Assembly (NCBI GenBank): GCA_035610835.1
Contig: CM069459.1
Location: 58,311,817 to 58,375,816 of the forward strand
Source of the DNA: Ophiura sarsii
Taxonomy: Eukaryota > Echinodermata > Ophiuroidea > Amphilepidida > Ophiuridae
Length of the DNA stretch: 64,000 nt
Direction: 5' to 3'
Position 1 is the first letter of the stretch, and each line of letters opens with the position of its first letter. This document shows, piece after piece, positions 23,416 to 38,468 of the stretch. Below the pieces are notes generated by a model. The model ran no database searches. It was not told the DNA's origin and was given only the letters and a program-made list of their open reading frames with translations. The translations under genes and the position numbers were made by a program.

Positions 23416-26400
23416 TTTTTTCAAAAAAATCAAATCGTTGCTCGTATCTGCGCATAGAGCAGCTAGCAAGATAGCATTACTCAGGAAAAGTCAAAAATCA
23501 ACACAGATGTGTTTTTACATCACTTTTAAAATTTTTCAAAAAAATCAAATCGTTGCTCGTATCTGCGCATAGAGCAGCTAGCAAGATAGCATTACTCAGG
23601 AAAAGTCAAAAATCAACACAGATGTGTTTTTACATCACTTTTAAATTTTTTCAAAAAAATCCAATTGTTGCTCGTATCGGCGCATAGAGCAGCCAGCAAG
23701 GTAGCATTACTCAGGAAAAGTCAAAAATCAACACAGATGTGTTTTTACATCACTTTCAAATTTTTTCAAAAAAATCCAATTGTTGCTCGTATGGGCGCAT
23801 AGAGCAGCTAGCAAGGTAGCATTACTCAGGAAAAGTCAAAAATCAACACATATGTGTTTTTACATCACTTTTAAAAAATTTCAAACAAATCAAATCGTTG
23901 CTCGTATCTGCGCATAGAGCAGCTAGCAAGGTAGCATTACTCAGGAAAAGTCAAAAATCAACACAGATGTGTTTTTACATCACTTTTAAAAAATTTCAAA
24001 CAAATCAAATCGTTGCTCGTATCTGCGCATAGAGCAGCTAGCAAGATAGCATTACTCAGGAAAAGTCAAAAATCAACACAGATGTGTTTTTACATCACTT
24101 TCAAATTTTTTCAAAAAAATCCAATTGTTGCTCGTATGGGCGCATAGAGCAGCTAGCAAGGTAGCATTACTCAGGAAAAGTCAAAAATCAACACAGATAT
24201 GTTTTTACATCACTTTCAAATTTTTTCAAAAAAATCCAATTGTTGCTCTTATCGGCGCATAGAGCAGCTAGCAAGGTAGCATTACTCAGGAAAAGTCAAA
24301 AATCAACACAGATGTGTTTTTACATCACTTTTAAAAAATTTCAAACAAATCAAATCGTTGCTCGTATCTGCGCATAGAGCAGCTAGCAAGATAGCATTAC
24401 TCAGGAAAAGTCAAAAATCAACACAGATGTGTTTTTACATCACTTTCAAATTTTTTCAAAAAAATCCAATTGTTGCTCGTATGGGCGCATAGAGCAGCTA
24501 GCAAGGTAGCATTACTCAGGAAAAGTCAAAAATCAACACAGATGTGTTTTTACATCACTTTTAAAAAATTTCAAACAAATCAAATCGTTGCTCGTATCTG
24601 CGCATAGAGCAGCTAGCAAGATAGCATTACTCAGGAAAAGTCAAAAATCAACACAGATGTGTTTTTACATCACTTTCAAATTTTTTCAAAAAAATCCAAT
24701 TGTTGCTCGTATGGGCGCATAGAGCAGCTAGCAAGGTAGCATTACTCAGGAAAAGTCAAAAAGCAACACAGATGTGTTTTTACATCACTTTCAAAAAAAT
24801 TCAAAAAATCCAATTGTTGCTCGTATCGGCGCATAGAGCAGCTAGCAAGGTAGCATTACTCAGGAAAAGTCAAAAATCAACACAGATGTGTTTTTACATC
24901 ACTTTTAAATTTTTTCAAAAAAATCAAATCGTTGCTCGTATCTGCGCATAGAGCAGCTAGCAAGATAGCATTACTCAGGAAAAGTCAAAAATCAACACAG
25001 ATGTGTTTTTACATCACTTTTAAATTTTTTCAAAAAAATCAAATCGTTGCTCGTATCTGCGCATAGAGCAGCTAGCAAGATAGCATTATTCAGGAAAAGT
25101 CAAAAATCAACACAGATGTGTTTTTACATCACTTTCAAATTTTTTCAAAAAAATCCAATTGTTGCTCGTATCGGCGCATAGAGCAGCTAGCAAGGTAGCA
25201 TTACTCAGGAAAAGTCAAAAATCAACACATATGTGTTTTTACATCACTTTTAAAAAATTTCAAACAAATCAAATCGTTGCTCGTATCTGCGCATAGAGCA
25301 GCTAGCAAGGTAGCATTACTCAGGAAAAGTCAAAAATCAACACAGATGTGTTTTTACATCACTTTTAAAAAATTTCAAACAAATCAAATCGTTGCTCGTA
25401 TCTGCGCATAGAGCAGCTAGCAAGATAGCATTACTCAGGAAAAGTCAAAAATCAACACAGATGTGTTTTTACATCACTTTCAAATTTTTTCAAAAAAATC
25501 CAATTGTTGCTCGTATGGGCGCATAGAGCAGCTAGCAAGGTAGCATTACTCAGGAAAAGTCAAAAATCAACACAGATATGTTTTTACATCACTTTCAAAT
25601 TTTTTCAAAAAAATCCAATTGTTGCTCGTATGGGCGCATAGAGCAGCTAGCAAGGTAGCATTACTCAGGAAAAGTCAAAAAGCAACACAGATGTGTTTTT
25701 ACATCACTTTCAAAAAAATTCAAAAAATCCAATTGTTGCTCGTATCGGCGCATAGAGCAGCTAGCAAGGTAGCATTACTCAGGAAAAGTCAAAAATCAAC
25801 ACAGATGTGTTTTTACATCACTTTTAAATTTTTTCAAAAAAATCAAATCGTTGCTCGTATCTGCGCATAGAGCAGCTAGCAAGATAGCATTACTCAGGAA
25901 AAGTCAAAAATCAACACAGATGTGTTTTTACATCACTTTTAAAATTTTTCAAAAAAATCAAATCGTTGCTCGTATCTGCGCATAGAGCAGCTAGCAAGAT
26001 AGCATTACTCAGGAAAAGTCAAAAATCAACACAGATGTGTTTTTACATCACTTTTAAATTTTTTCAAAAAAATCCAATTGTTGCTCGTATCGGCGCATAG
26101 AGCAGCCAGCAAGGTAGCATTACTCAGGAAAAGTCAAAAATCAACACAGATGTGTTTTTACATCACTTTCAAATTTTTTCAAAAAAATCCAATTGTTGCT
26201 CGTATGGGCGCATAGAGCAGCTAGCAAGGTAGCATTACTCAGGAAAAGTCAAAAATCAACACATATGTGTTTTTACATCACTTTTAAAAAATTTCAAACA
26301 AATCAAATCGTTGCTCGTATCTGCGCATAGAGCAGCTAGCAAGGTAGCATTACTCAGGAAAAGTCAAAAATCAACACAGATGTGTTTTTACATCACTTTT

Positions 26401-28357
26401 AAAAAATTTCAAACAAATCAAATCGTTGCTCGTATCTGCGCATAGAGCAGCTAGCAAGATAGCATTACTCAGGAAAAGTCAAAAATCAACACAGATGTGT
26501 TTTTACATCACTTTCAAATTTTTTCAAAAAAATCCAATTGTTGCTCGTATGGGCGCATAGAGCAGCTAGCAAGGTAGCATTACTCAGGAAAAGTCAAAAA
26601 TCAACACAGATATGTTTTTACATCACTTTCAAATTTTTTCAAAAAAATCCAATTGTTGCTCTTATCGGCGCATAGAGCAGCTAGCAAGGTAGCATTACTC
26701 AGGAAAAGTCAAAAATCAACACAGATGTGTTTTTACATCACTTTTAAAAAATTTCAAACAAATCAAATCGTTGCTCGTATCTGCGCATAGAGCAGCTAGC
26801 AAGATAGCATTACTCAGGAAAAGTCAAAAATCAACACAGATGTGTTTTTACATCACTTTCAAATTTTTTCAAAAAAATCCAATTGTTGCTCGTATGGGCG
26901 CATAGAGCAGCTAGCAAGGTAGCATTACTCAGGAAAAGTCAAAAATCAACACAGATGTGTTTTTACATCACTTTTAAAAAATTTCAAACAAATCAAATCG
27001 TTGCTCGTATCTGCGCATAGAGCAGCTAGCAAGATAGCATTACTCAGGAAAAGTCAAAAATCAACACAGATGTGTTTTTACATCACTTTCAAATTTTTTC
27101 AAAAAAATCCAATTGTTGCTCGTATGGGCGCATAGAGCAGCTAGCAAGGTAGCATTACTCAGGAAAAGTCAAAAAGCAACACAGATGTGTTTTTACATCA
27201 CTTTCAAAAAAATTCAAAAAATCCAATTGTTGCTCGTATCGGCGCATAGAGCAGCTAGCAAGGTAGCATTACTCAGGAAAAGTCAAAAATCAACACAGAT
27301 GTGTTTTTACATCACTTTTAAATTTTTTCAAAAAAATCAAATCGTTGCTCGTATCTGCGCATAGAGCAGCTAGCAAGATAGCATTACTCAGGAAAAGTCA
27401 AAAATCAACACAGATGTGTTTTTACATCACTTTTAATTTTTTTCAAAAAAATCAAATCGTTGCTCGTATCTGCGCATAGAGCAGCTAGCAAGATAGCATT
27501 ATTCAGGAAAAGTCAAAAATCAACACAGATGTGTTTTTACATCACTTTCAAATTTTTTCAAAAAAATCCAATTGTTGCTCGTATCGGCGCATAGAGCAGC
27601 TAGCAAGGTAGCATTACTCAGGAAAAGTCAAAAATCAACACATATGTGTTTTTACATCACTTTTAAAAAATTTCAAACAAATCAAATCGTTGCTCGTATC
27701 AGCGCATAGAGCAGCTAGCAAGGTAGCATTACTCAGGAAAAGTCAAAAATCAACACAGATGTGTTTTTACATCACTTTTAAAAAATTTCAAACAAATCAA
27801 ATCGTTGCTCGTATCTGCGCATAGAGCAGCTAGCAAGATAGCATTACTCAGGAAAAGTCAAAAATCAACACAGATGTGTTTTTACATCACTTTCAAATTT
27901 TTTCAAAAAAATCCAATTGTTGCTCGTATGGGCGCATAGAGCAGCTAGCAAGGTAGCATTACTCAGGAAAAGTCAAAAATCAACACAGATATGTTTTTAC
28001 ATCACTTTCAAATTTTTTCAAAAAAATCCAATTGTTGCTCTTATCGGCGCATAGAGCAGCTAGCAAGGTAGCATTACTCAGGAAAAGTCAAAAATCAACA
28101 CAGATGTGTTTTTACATCACTTTTAAAAAATTTCAAACAAATCAAATCGTTGCTCGTATCTGCGCATAGAGCAGCTAGCAAGATAGCATTACTCAGGAAA
28201 AGTCAAAAATCAACACAGATGTGTTTTTACATCACTTTCAAATTTTTTCAAAAAAATCCAATTGTTGCTCGTATGGGCGCATAGAGCAGCTAGCAAGGTA
28301 GCATTACTCAGGAAAAGTCAAAAATCAACACAGATGTGTTTTTACATCACTTTTAAA
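22070..28357 (+). repeat. Tandem duplication, first 6,206-bp unit
   Basis: Positions 22,070-28,357 match 28,276-34,563, so a 6,206-bp unit (54 monomers minus 4 bases) stands twice in direct tandem with an 82-bp overlap. Edge mismatches are C/G at 22,069/28,275 and T/A at 28,358/34,564. The rare TAATTTTTTTC type D variant (27.43/33.64 kb) and ATCAGCGCAT (27,701/33,907) are shared. The homologous site at 18.59 kb lacks the first of these, so this duplication looks younger than the one that copied 18.6 kb. Confidence 0.87.
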
Positions 28358-31300
28358 TTTTTTCAAAAAAATCAAATCGTTGCTCGTATCTGCGCATAGA
28401 GCAGCTAGCAAGATAGCATTACTCAGGAAAAGTCAAAAATCAACACAGATGTGTTTTTACATCACTTTTAAATTTTTTCAAAAAAATCCAATTGTTGCTC
28501 GTATCGGCGCATAGAGCAGCCAGCAAGGTAGCATTACTCAGGAAAAGTCAAAAATCAACACAGATGTGTTTTTACATCACTTTTAAATTTTTTCAAAAAA
28601 ATCAAATCGTTGCTCGTATGGGCGCATAGAGCAGCTAGCAAGGTAGCATTACTCAGGAAAAGTCAAAAATCAACACAGATGTGTTTTTACATCACTTTTA
28701 AAAAATTTCAAACAAATCAAATCGTTGCTCGTATCTGCGCATAGAGCAGCTAGCAAGATAGCATTACTCAGGAAAAGTCAAAAATCAACACAGATGTGTT
28801 TTTACATCACTTTCAAATTTTTTCAAAAAAATCCAATTGTTGCTCGTATGGGCGCATAGAGCAGCTAGCAAGGTAGCATTACTCAGGAAAAGTCAAAAAT
28901 CAACACAGATGTGTTTTTACATCACTTTTAAAAAATTTCAAACAAATCAAATCGTTGCTCGTATCTGCGCATAGAGCAGCTAGCAAGATAGCATTACTCA
29001 GGAAAAGTCAAAAATCAACACAGATGTGTTTTTACATCACTTTCAAATTTTTTCAAAAAAATCCAATTGTTGCTCGTATGGGCGCATAGAGCAGCTAGCA
29101 AGGTAGCATTACTCAGGAAAAGTCAAAAATCAACACAGATGTGTTTTTACATCACTTTTAAAAAATTTCAAACAAATCAAATCGTTGCTCGTATCTGCGC
29201 ATAGAGCAGCTAGCAAGATAGCATTACTCAGGAAAAGTCAAAAATCAACACAGATGTGTTTTTACATCACTTTCAAATTTTTTCAAAAAAATCCAATTGT
29301 TGCTCGTATGGGCGCATAGAGCAGCTAGCAAGGTAGCATTACTCAGGAAAAGTCAAAAAGCAACACAGATGTGTTTTTACATCACTTTCAAAAAAATTCA
29401 AAAAATCCAATTGTTGCTCGTATCTGCGCATAGAGCAGCTAGCAAGATAGCATTACTCAGGAAAAGTCAAAAATCAACACAGATGTGTTTTTACATCACT
29501 TTCAAATTTTTTCAAAAAAATCCAATTGTTGCTCGTATGGGCGCATAGAGCAGCTAGCAAGGTAGCATTACTCAGGAAAAGTCAAAAATCAACACAGATG
29601 TGTTTTTACATCACTTTTAAATTTTTTCAAAAAAATCAAATCGTTGCTCGTATCTGCGCATAGAGCAGCTAGCAAGATAGCATTACTCAGGAAAAGTCAA
29701 AAATCAACACAGATGTGTTTTTACATCACTTTTAAAATTTTTCAAAAAAATCAAATCGTTGCTCGTATCTGCGCATAGAGCAGCTAGCAAGATAGCATTA
29801 CTCAGGAAAAGTCAAAAATCAACACAGATGTGTTTTTACATCACTTTTAAATTTTTTCAAAAAAATCCAATTGTTGCTCGTATCGGCGCATAGAGCAGCC
29901 AGCAAGGTAGCATTACTCAGGAAAAGTCAAAAATCAACACAGATGTGTTTTTACATCACTTTCAAATTTTTTCAAAAAAATCCAATTGTTGCTCGTATGG
30001 GCGCATAGAGCAGCTAGCAAGGTAGCATTACTCAGGAAAAGCCAAAAATCAACACATATGTGTTTTTACATCACTTTTAAAAAATTTCAAACAAATCAAA
30101 TCGTTGCTCGTATCTGCGCATAGAGCAGCTAGCAAGGTAGCATTACTCAGGAAAAGTCAAAAATCAACACAGATGTGTTTTTACATCACTTTTAAAAAAT
30201 TTCAAACAAATCAAATCGTTGCTCGTATCTGCGCATAGAGCAGCTAGCAAGATAGCATTACTCAGGAAAAGTCAAAAATCAACACAGATGTGTTTTTACA
30301 TCACTTTCAAATTTTTTCAAAAAAATCCAATTGTTGCTCGTATGGGCGCATAGAGCAGCTAGCAAGGTAGCATTACTCAGGAAAAGTCAAAAATCAACAC
30401 AGATATGTTTTTACATCACTTTCAAATTTTTTCAAAAAAATCCAATTGTTGCTCTTATCGGCGCATAGAGCAGCTAGCAAGGTAGCATTACTCAGGAAAA
30501 GTCAAAAATCAACACAGATGTGTTTTTACATCACTTTTAAAAAATTTCAAACAAATCAAATCGTTGCTCGTATCTGCGCATAGAGCAGCTAGCAAGATAG
30601 CATTACTCAGGAAAAGTCAAAAATCAACACAGATGTGTTTTTACATCACTTTCAAATTTTTTCAAAAAAATCCAATTGTTGCTCGTATGGGCGCATAGAG
30701 CAGCTAGCAAGGTAGCATTACTCAGGAAAAGTCAAAAATCAACACAGATGTGTTTTTACATCACTTTTAAAAAATTTCAAACAAATCAAATCGTTGCTCG
30801 TATCTGCGCATAGAGCAGCTAGCAAGATAGCATTACTCAGGAAAAGTCAAAAATCAACACAGATGTGTTTTTACATCACTTTCAAATTTTTTCAAAAAAA
30901 TCCAATTGTTGCTCGTATGGGCGCATAGAGCAGCTAGCAAGGTAGCATTACTCAGGAAAAGTCAAAAAGCAACACAGATGTGTTTTTACATCACTTTCAA
31001 AAAAATTCAAAAAATCCAATTGTTGCTCGTATCGGCGCATAGAGCAGCTAGCAAGGTAGCATTACTCAGGAAAAGTCAAAAATCAACACAGATGTGTTTT
31101 TACATCACTTTTAAATTTTTTCAAAAAAATCAAATCGTTGCTCGTATCTGCGCATAGAGCAGCTAGCAAGATAGCATTACTCAGGAAAAGTCAAAAATCA
31201 ACACAGATGTGTTTTTACATCACTTTTAAATTTTTTCAAAAAAATCAAATCGTTGCTCGTATCTGCGCATAGAGCAGCTAGCAAGATAGCATTATTCAGG

Positions 31301-34300
31301 AAAAGTCAAAAATCAACACAGATGTGTTTTTACATCACTTTCAAATTTTTTCAAAAAAATCCAATTGTTGCTCGTATCGGCGCATAGAGCAGCTAGCAAG
31401 GTAGCATTACTCAGGAAAAGTCAAAAATCAACACATATGTGTTTTTACATCACTTTTAAAAAATTTCAAACAAATCAAATCGTTGCTCGTATCTGCGCAT
31501 AGAGCAGCTAGCAAGGTAGCATTACTCAGGAAAAGTCAAAAATCAACACAGATGTGTTTTTACATCACTTTTAAAAAATTTCAAACAAATCAAATCGTTG
31601 CTCGTATCTGCGCATAGAGCAGCTAGCAAGATAGCATTACTCAGGAAAAGTCAAAAATCAACACAGATGTGTTTTTACATCACTTTCAAATTTTTTCAAA
31701 AAAATCCAATTGTTGCTCGTATGGGCGCATAGAGCAGCTAGCAAGGTAGCATTACTCAGGAAAAGTCAAAAATCAACACAGATATGTTTTTACATCACTT
31801 TCAAATTTTTTCAAAAAAATCCAATTGTTGCTCGTATGGGCGCATAGAGCAGCTAGCAAGGTAGCATTACTCAGGAAAAGTCAAAAAGCAACACAGATGT
31901 GTTTTTACATCACTTTCAAAAAAATTCAAAAAATCCAATTGTTGCTCGTATCGGCGCATAGAGCAGCTAGCAAGGTAGCATTACTCAGGAAAAGTCAAAA
32001 ATCAACACAGATGTGTTTTTACATCACTTTTAAATTTTTTCAAAAAAATCAAATCGTTGCTCGTATCTGCGCATAGAGCAGCTAGCAAGATAGCATTACT
32101 CAGGAAAAGTCAAAAATCAACACAGATGTGTTTTTACATCACTTTTAAAATTTTTCAAAAAAATCAAATCGTTGCTCGTATCTGCGCATAGAGCAGCTAG
32201 CAAGATAGCATTACTCAGGAAAAGTCAAAAATCAACACAGATGTGTTTTTACATCACTTTTAAATTTTTTCAAAAAAATCCAATTGTTGCTCGTATCGGC
32301 GCATAGAGCAGCCAGCAAGGTAGCATTACTCAGGAAAAGTCAAAAATCAACACAGATGTGTTTTTACATCACTTTCAAATTTTTTCAAAAAAATCCAATT
32401 GTTGCTCGTATGGGCGCATAGAGCAGCTAGCAAGGTAGCATTACTCAGGAAAAGTCAAAAATCAACACATATGTGTTTTTACATCACTTTTAAAAAATTT
32501 CAAACAAATCAAATCGTTGCTCGTATCTGCGCATAGAGCAGCTAGCAAGGTAGCATTACTCAGGAAAAGTCAAAAATCAACACAGATGTGTTTTTACATC
32601 ACTTTTAAAAAATTTCAAACAAATCAAATCGTTGCTCGTATCTGCGCATAGAGCAGCTAGCAAGATAGCATTACTCAGGAAAAGTCAAAAATCAACACAG
32701 ATGTGTTTTTACATCACTTTCAAATTTTTTCAAAAAAATCCAATTGTTGCTCGTATGGGCGCATAGAGCAGCTAGCAAGGTAGCATTACTCAGGAAAAGT
32801 CAAAAATCAACACAGATATGTTTTTACATCACTTTCAAATTTTTTCAAAAAAATCCAATTGTTGCTCTTATCGGCGCATAGAGCAGCTAGCAAGGTAGCA
32901 TTACTCAGGAAAAGTCAAAAATCAACACAGATGTGTTTTTACATCACTTTTAAAAAATTTCAAACAAATCAAATCGTTGCTCGTATCTGCGCATAGAGCA
33001 GCTAGCAAGATAGCATTACTCAGGAAAAGTCAAAAATCAACACAGATGTGTTTTTACATCACTTTCAAATTTTTTCAAAAAAATCCAATTGTTGCTCGTA
33101 TGGGCGCATAGAGCAGCTAGCAAGGTAGCATTACTCAGGAAAAGTCAAAAATCAACACAGATGTGTTTTTACATCACTTTTAAAAAATTTCAAACAAATC
33201 AAATCGTTGCTCGTATCTGCGCATAGAGCAGCTAGCAAGATAGCATTACTCAGGAAAAGTCAAAAATCAACACAGATGTGTTTTTACATCACTTTCAAAT
33301 TTTTTCAAAAAAATCCAATTGTTGCTCGTATGGGCGCATAGAGCAGCTAGCAAGGTAGCATTACTCAGGAAAAGTCAAAAAGCAACACAGATGTGTTTTT
33401 ACATCACTTTCAAAAAAATTCAAAAAATCCAATTGTTGCTCGTATCGGCGCATAGAGCAGCTAGCAAGGTAGCATTACTCAGGAAAAGTCAAAAATCAAC
33501 ACAGATGTGTTTTTACATCACTTTTAAATTTTTTCAAAAAAATCAAATCGTTGCTCGTATCTGCGCATAGAGCAGCTAGCAAGATAGCATTACTCAGGAA
33601 AAGTCAAAAATCAACACAGATGTGTTTTTACATCACTTTTAATTTTTTTCAAAAAAATCAAATCGTTGCTCGTATCTGCGCATAGAGCAGCTAGCAAGAT
33701 AGCATTATTCAGGAAAAGTCAAAAATCAACACAGATGTGTTTTTACATCACTTTCAAATTTTTTCAAAAAAATCCAATTGTTGCTCGTATCGGCGCATAG
33801 AGCAGCTAGCAAGGTAGCATTACTCAGGAAAAGTCAAAAATCAACACATATGTGTTTTTACATCACTTTTAAAAAATTTCAAACAAATCAAATCGTTGCT
33901 CGTATCAGCGCATAGAGCAGCTAGCAAGGTAGCATTACTCAGGAAAAGTCAAAAATCAACACAGATGTGTTTTTACATCACTTTTAAAAAATTTCAAACA
34001 AATCAAATCGTTGCTCGTATCTGCGCATAGAGCAGCTAGCAAGATAGCATTACTCAGGAAAAGTCAAAAATCAACACAGATGTGTTTTTACATCACTTTC
34101 AAATTTTTTCAAAAAAATCCAATTGTTGCTCGTATGGGCGCATAGAGCAGCTAGCAAGGTAGCATTACTCAGGAAAAGTCAAAAATCAACACAGATATGT
34201 TTTTACATCACTTTCAAATTTTTTCAAAAAAATCCAATTGTTGCTCTTATCGGCGCATAGAGCAGCTAGCAAGGTAGCATTACTCAGGAAAAGTCAAAAA

Positions 34301-34563
34301 TCAACACAGATGTGTTTTTACATCACTTTTAAAAAATTTCAAACAAATCAAATCGTTGCTCGTATCTGCGCATAGAGCAGCTAGCAAGATAGCATTACTC
34401 AGGAAAAGTCAAAAATCAACACAGATGTGTTTTTACATCACTTTCAAATTTTTTCAAAAAAATCCAATTGTTGCTCGTATGGGCGCATAGAGCAGCTAGC
34501 AAGGTAGCATTACTCAGGAAAAGTCAAAAATCAACACAGATGTGTTTTTACATCACTTTTAAA
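28276..34563 (+). repeat. Tandem duplication, second 6,206-bp unit
   Basis: Direct second copy of 22,070-28,357. The only private change noticed is T to C at 30,042. A head-to-tail copy with whole-monomer length is what a single unequal exchange between sister arrays would leave. Confidence 0.87.
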
Positions 34564-37500
34564 AAATTTCAAACAAATCAAATCGTTGCTCGTATCTGCG
34601 CATAGAGCAGCTAGCAAGATAGCATTACTCAGGAAAAGTCAAAAATCAACACAGATGTGTTTTTACATCACTTTTAAAAAATTTCAAACAAATCAAATCG
34701 TTGCTCGTATCTGCGCATAGAGCAGCTAGCAAGATAGCATTACTCAGGAAAAGTCAAAAATCAACACAGATGTGTTTTTACATCACTTTTAAATTTTTTC
34801 AAAAAAATCAAATCGTTGCTCGTATCTGCGCATAGAGCAGCTAGCAAGATAGCATTACTCAGGAAAAGTCAAAAATCAACACAGATGTGTTTTTACATCA
34901 CTTTTAAATTTTTTCAAAAAAATCAAATCGTTGCTCGTATCTGCGCATAGAGCAGCTAGCAAGATAGCATTACTCAGGAAAAGTCAAAAATCAACACAGA
35001 TGTGTTTTTACATCACTTTTAAATTTTTTCAAAAAAATCCAATTGTTGCTCGTATGGGCGCATAGAGCAGCTAGCAAGGTAGCATTACTCAGGAAAAGTC
35101 AAAAATCAACACAGATGTGTTTTTACATCACTTTCAAATTTTTTATCGAAATCTAATTTTTGCTCGTATCGGGCGCATAGAGCAGCTAGCAAGGTAGCAT
35201 TACTCAGGAAAAGTCGGAAATCAACACGGATGTGTTTTTACATCACTTTCAAATTTTTTCAAAAAAATCCAATTGTTGCTCGTATGGGCGCATAGAGCAG
35301 CTAGCAAGGTAGCATTACTCAGGAAAAGTCAAAAATCAACACAGATGTGTTTTTACATCACTTTCAAAAAAATTCAAAAAATCCAATTGTTGCTCGTATC
35401 GGCGCATAGAGCAGCTAGCAAGGTAGCATTACTCAGGAAAAGTCAAAAATCAACACAGATGTGTTTTTACATCACTTTTAAAAAATTTCAAACAAATCAA
35501 ATCGTTGCTCGTACCTGCGCATAGAGCAGCTAGCAAGATAGCATTACTCAGGAAAAGTCAAAAATCAACACAGATGTGTTTTTACATCACTTTCAAATTT
35601 TTTCAAAAAAATCCAATTGTTGCTCGTATGGGCGCATAGAGCAGCTAGCAAGGTAGCATTACTCAGGAAAAGTCAAAAATCAACACAGATGTGTTTTTAC
35701 ATCACTTTCAAAAAAATCCAAAAAATCCAATTGTTGCTCGTATCGGCGCATAGAGCAGCTAGCAAGGTAGCATTACTCAGGAAAAGTCAAAAATCAACAC
35801 AGATGTGTTTTTACATCACTTTTAAATTTTTTCAAAAATATTAAATCGTTGCTCGTATCTGCGCATAGAGCAGCTAGCAAGATAGCATTACTCAGGAAAA
35901 GTCAAAAATCAACACAGATGTGTTTTTACATCACTTTTAAATTTTTTCAAAAAAATCAAATCGTTGCTCGTATCTGCGCATAGAGCAGCTAGCAAGATAG
36001 CATTACTCAGGAAAAGTCAAAAATCAACACAGATGTGTTTTTACATCACTTTTAAATTTTTTCAAAAAAATCCAATTGTTGCTCGTATGGGCGCATAGAG
36101 CAGCTAGCAAGGTAGCATTACTCAGGAAAAGTCAAAAATCAACACAGATGTGTTTTTACATCACTTTCAAATTTTTTATCGAAATCTAATTTTTGCTCGT
36201 ATCGGGCGCATAGAGCAGCTAGCAAGGTAGCATTACTCAGGAAAAGTCGGAAATCAACACGGATGTGTTTTTACATCACTTTCAAATTTTTTCAAAAAAA
36301 TCCAATTGTTGCTCGTATGGGCGCATAGAGCAGCTAGCAAGGTAGCATTACTCAGGAAAAGTCAAAAATCAACACAGATGTGTTTTTACATCACTTTCAA
36401 AAAAATTCAAAAAATCCAATTGTTGCTCGTATCGGCGCATAGAGCAGCTAGCAAGGTAGCATTACTCAGGAAAAGTCAAAAATCAACACAGATGTGTTTT
36501 TACATCACTTTTAAATTTTTTCAAAAAAATCAAATCGTTGCTCGTATGGGCGCATAGAGCAGCTAGCAAGGTAGCATTACTCAGGAAAAGTCAAAAATCA
36601 ACACAGATGTGTTTTTACATCACTTTTAAAAAATTTCAAACAAATCAAATCGTTGCTCGTATCTGCGCATAGAGCAGCTAGCAAGATAGCATTACTCAGG
36701 AAAAGTCAAAAATCAACACAGATGTGTTTTTACATCACTTTTAAATTTTTTCAAAAAAATCCAATTGTTGCTCGTATGGGCGCATAGAGCAGCTAGCAAG
36801 GTAGCATTACTCAGGAAAAGTCAAAAATCAACACAGATGTGTTTTTACATCACTTTCAAATTTTTTATCGAAATCTAATTTTTGCTCGTATCGGGCGCAT
36901 AGAGCAGCTAGCAAGGTAGCATTACTCAGGAAAAGTCGGAAATCAACACGGATGTGTTTTTACATCACTTTCAAATTTTTTCAAAAAAATCCAATTGTTG
37001 CTCGTATGGGCGCATAGAGCAGCTAGCAAGGTAGCATTACTCAGGAAAAGTCAAAAATCAACACAGATGTGTTTTTACATCACTTTCAAAAAAATTCAAA
37101 AAATCCAATTGTTGCTCGTATCGGCGCATAGAGCAGCTAGCAAGGTAGCATTACTCAGGAAAAGTCAAAAATCAACACAGATGTGTTTTTACATCACTTT
37201 TAAATTTTTTCAAAAAAATCAAATCGTTGCTCGTATCTGCGCATAGAGCAGCTAGCAAGATAGCATTACTCAGGAAAAGTCAAAAATCAACACAGATGTG
37301 TTTTTACATCACTTTTAAATTTTTTCAAAAAAATCCAATTGTTGCTCGTATCGGCGCATAGAGCAGCCAGCAAGGTAGCATTACTCAGGAAAAGTCAAAA
37401 ATCAACACAGATGTGTTTTTACATCACTTTTAAATTTTTTCAAAAAAATCAAATCGTTGCTCGTATGGGCGCATAGAGCAGCTAGCAAGGTAGCATTACT

Positions 37501-38468
37501 CAGGAAAAGTCAAAAATCAACACAGATGTGTTTTTACATCACTTTTAAAAAATTTCAAACAAATCAAATCGTTGCTCGTATCTGCGCATAGAGCAGCTAG
37601 CAAGATAGCATTACTCAGGAAAAGTCAAAAATCAACACAGATGTGTTTTTACATCACTTTCAAATTTTTTCAAAAAAATCCAATTGTTGCTCGTATGGGC
37701 GCATAGAGCAGCTAGCAAGGTAGCATTACTCAGGAAAAGTCAAAAATCAACACAGATGTGTTTTTACATCACTTTTAAAAAATTTCAAACAAATCAAATC
37801 GTTGCTCGTATCTGCGCATAGAGCAGCTAGCAAGATAGCATTACTCAGGAAAAGTCAAAAATCAACACAGATGTGTTTTTACATCACTTTCAAATTTTTT
37901 CAAAAAAATCCAATTGTTGCTCGTATGGGCGCATAGAGCAGCTAGCAAGGTAGCATTACTCAGGAAAAGTCAAAAATCAACACAGATGTGTTTTTACATC
38001 ACTTTTAAAAAATTTCAAACAAATCAAATCGTTGCTCGTATCTGCGCATAGAGCAGCTAGCAAGATAGCATTACTCAGGAAAAGTCAAAAATCAACACAG
38101 ATGTGTTTTTACATCACTTTCAAATTTTTTCAAAAAAATCCAATTGTTGCTCGTATGGGCGCATAGAGCAGCTAGCAAGGTAGCATTACTCAGGAAAAGT
38201 CAAAAAGCAACACAGATGTGTTTTTACATCACTTTCAAAAAAATTCAAAAAATCCAATTGTTGCTCGTATCTGCGCATAGAGCAGCTAGCAAGATAGCAT
38301 TACTCAGGAAAAGTCAAAAATCAACACAGATGTGTTTTTACATCACTTTCAAATTTTTTCAAAAAAATCCAATTGTTGCTCGTATGGGCGCATAGAGCAG
38401 CTAGCAAGGTAGCATTACTCAGGAAAAGTCAAAAATCAACACAGATGTGTTTTTACATCACTTTTAAA
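29540..38468 (+). repeat. Duplicated segment 3, copy b (offset 15,053 bp)
   Basis: Second copy of 14,487-23,415 and the longest near-identical pair in the window apart from the outer flanks. Its left part is also shared with 23.3-28.4 kb through the 6,206-bp tandem duplication, so there are three related copies of that stretch. It carries a private GCCAAAAATC at 30,042. Confidence 0.87.
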
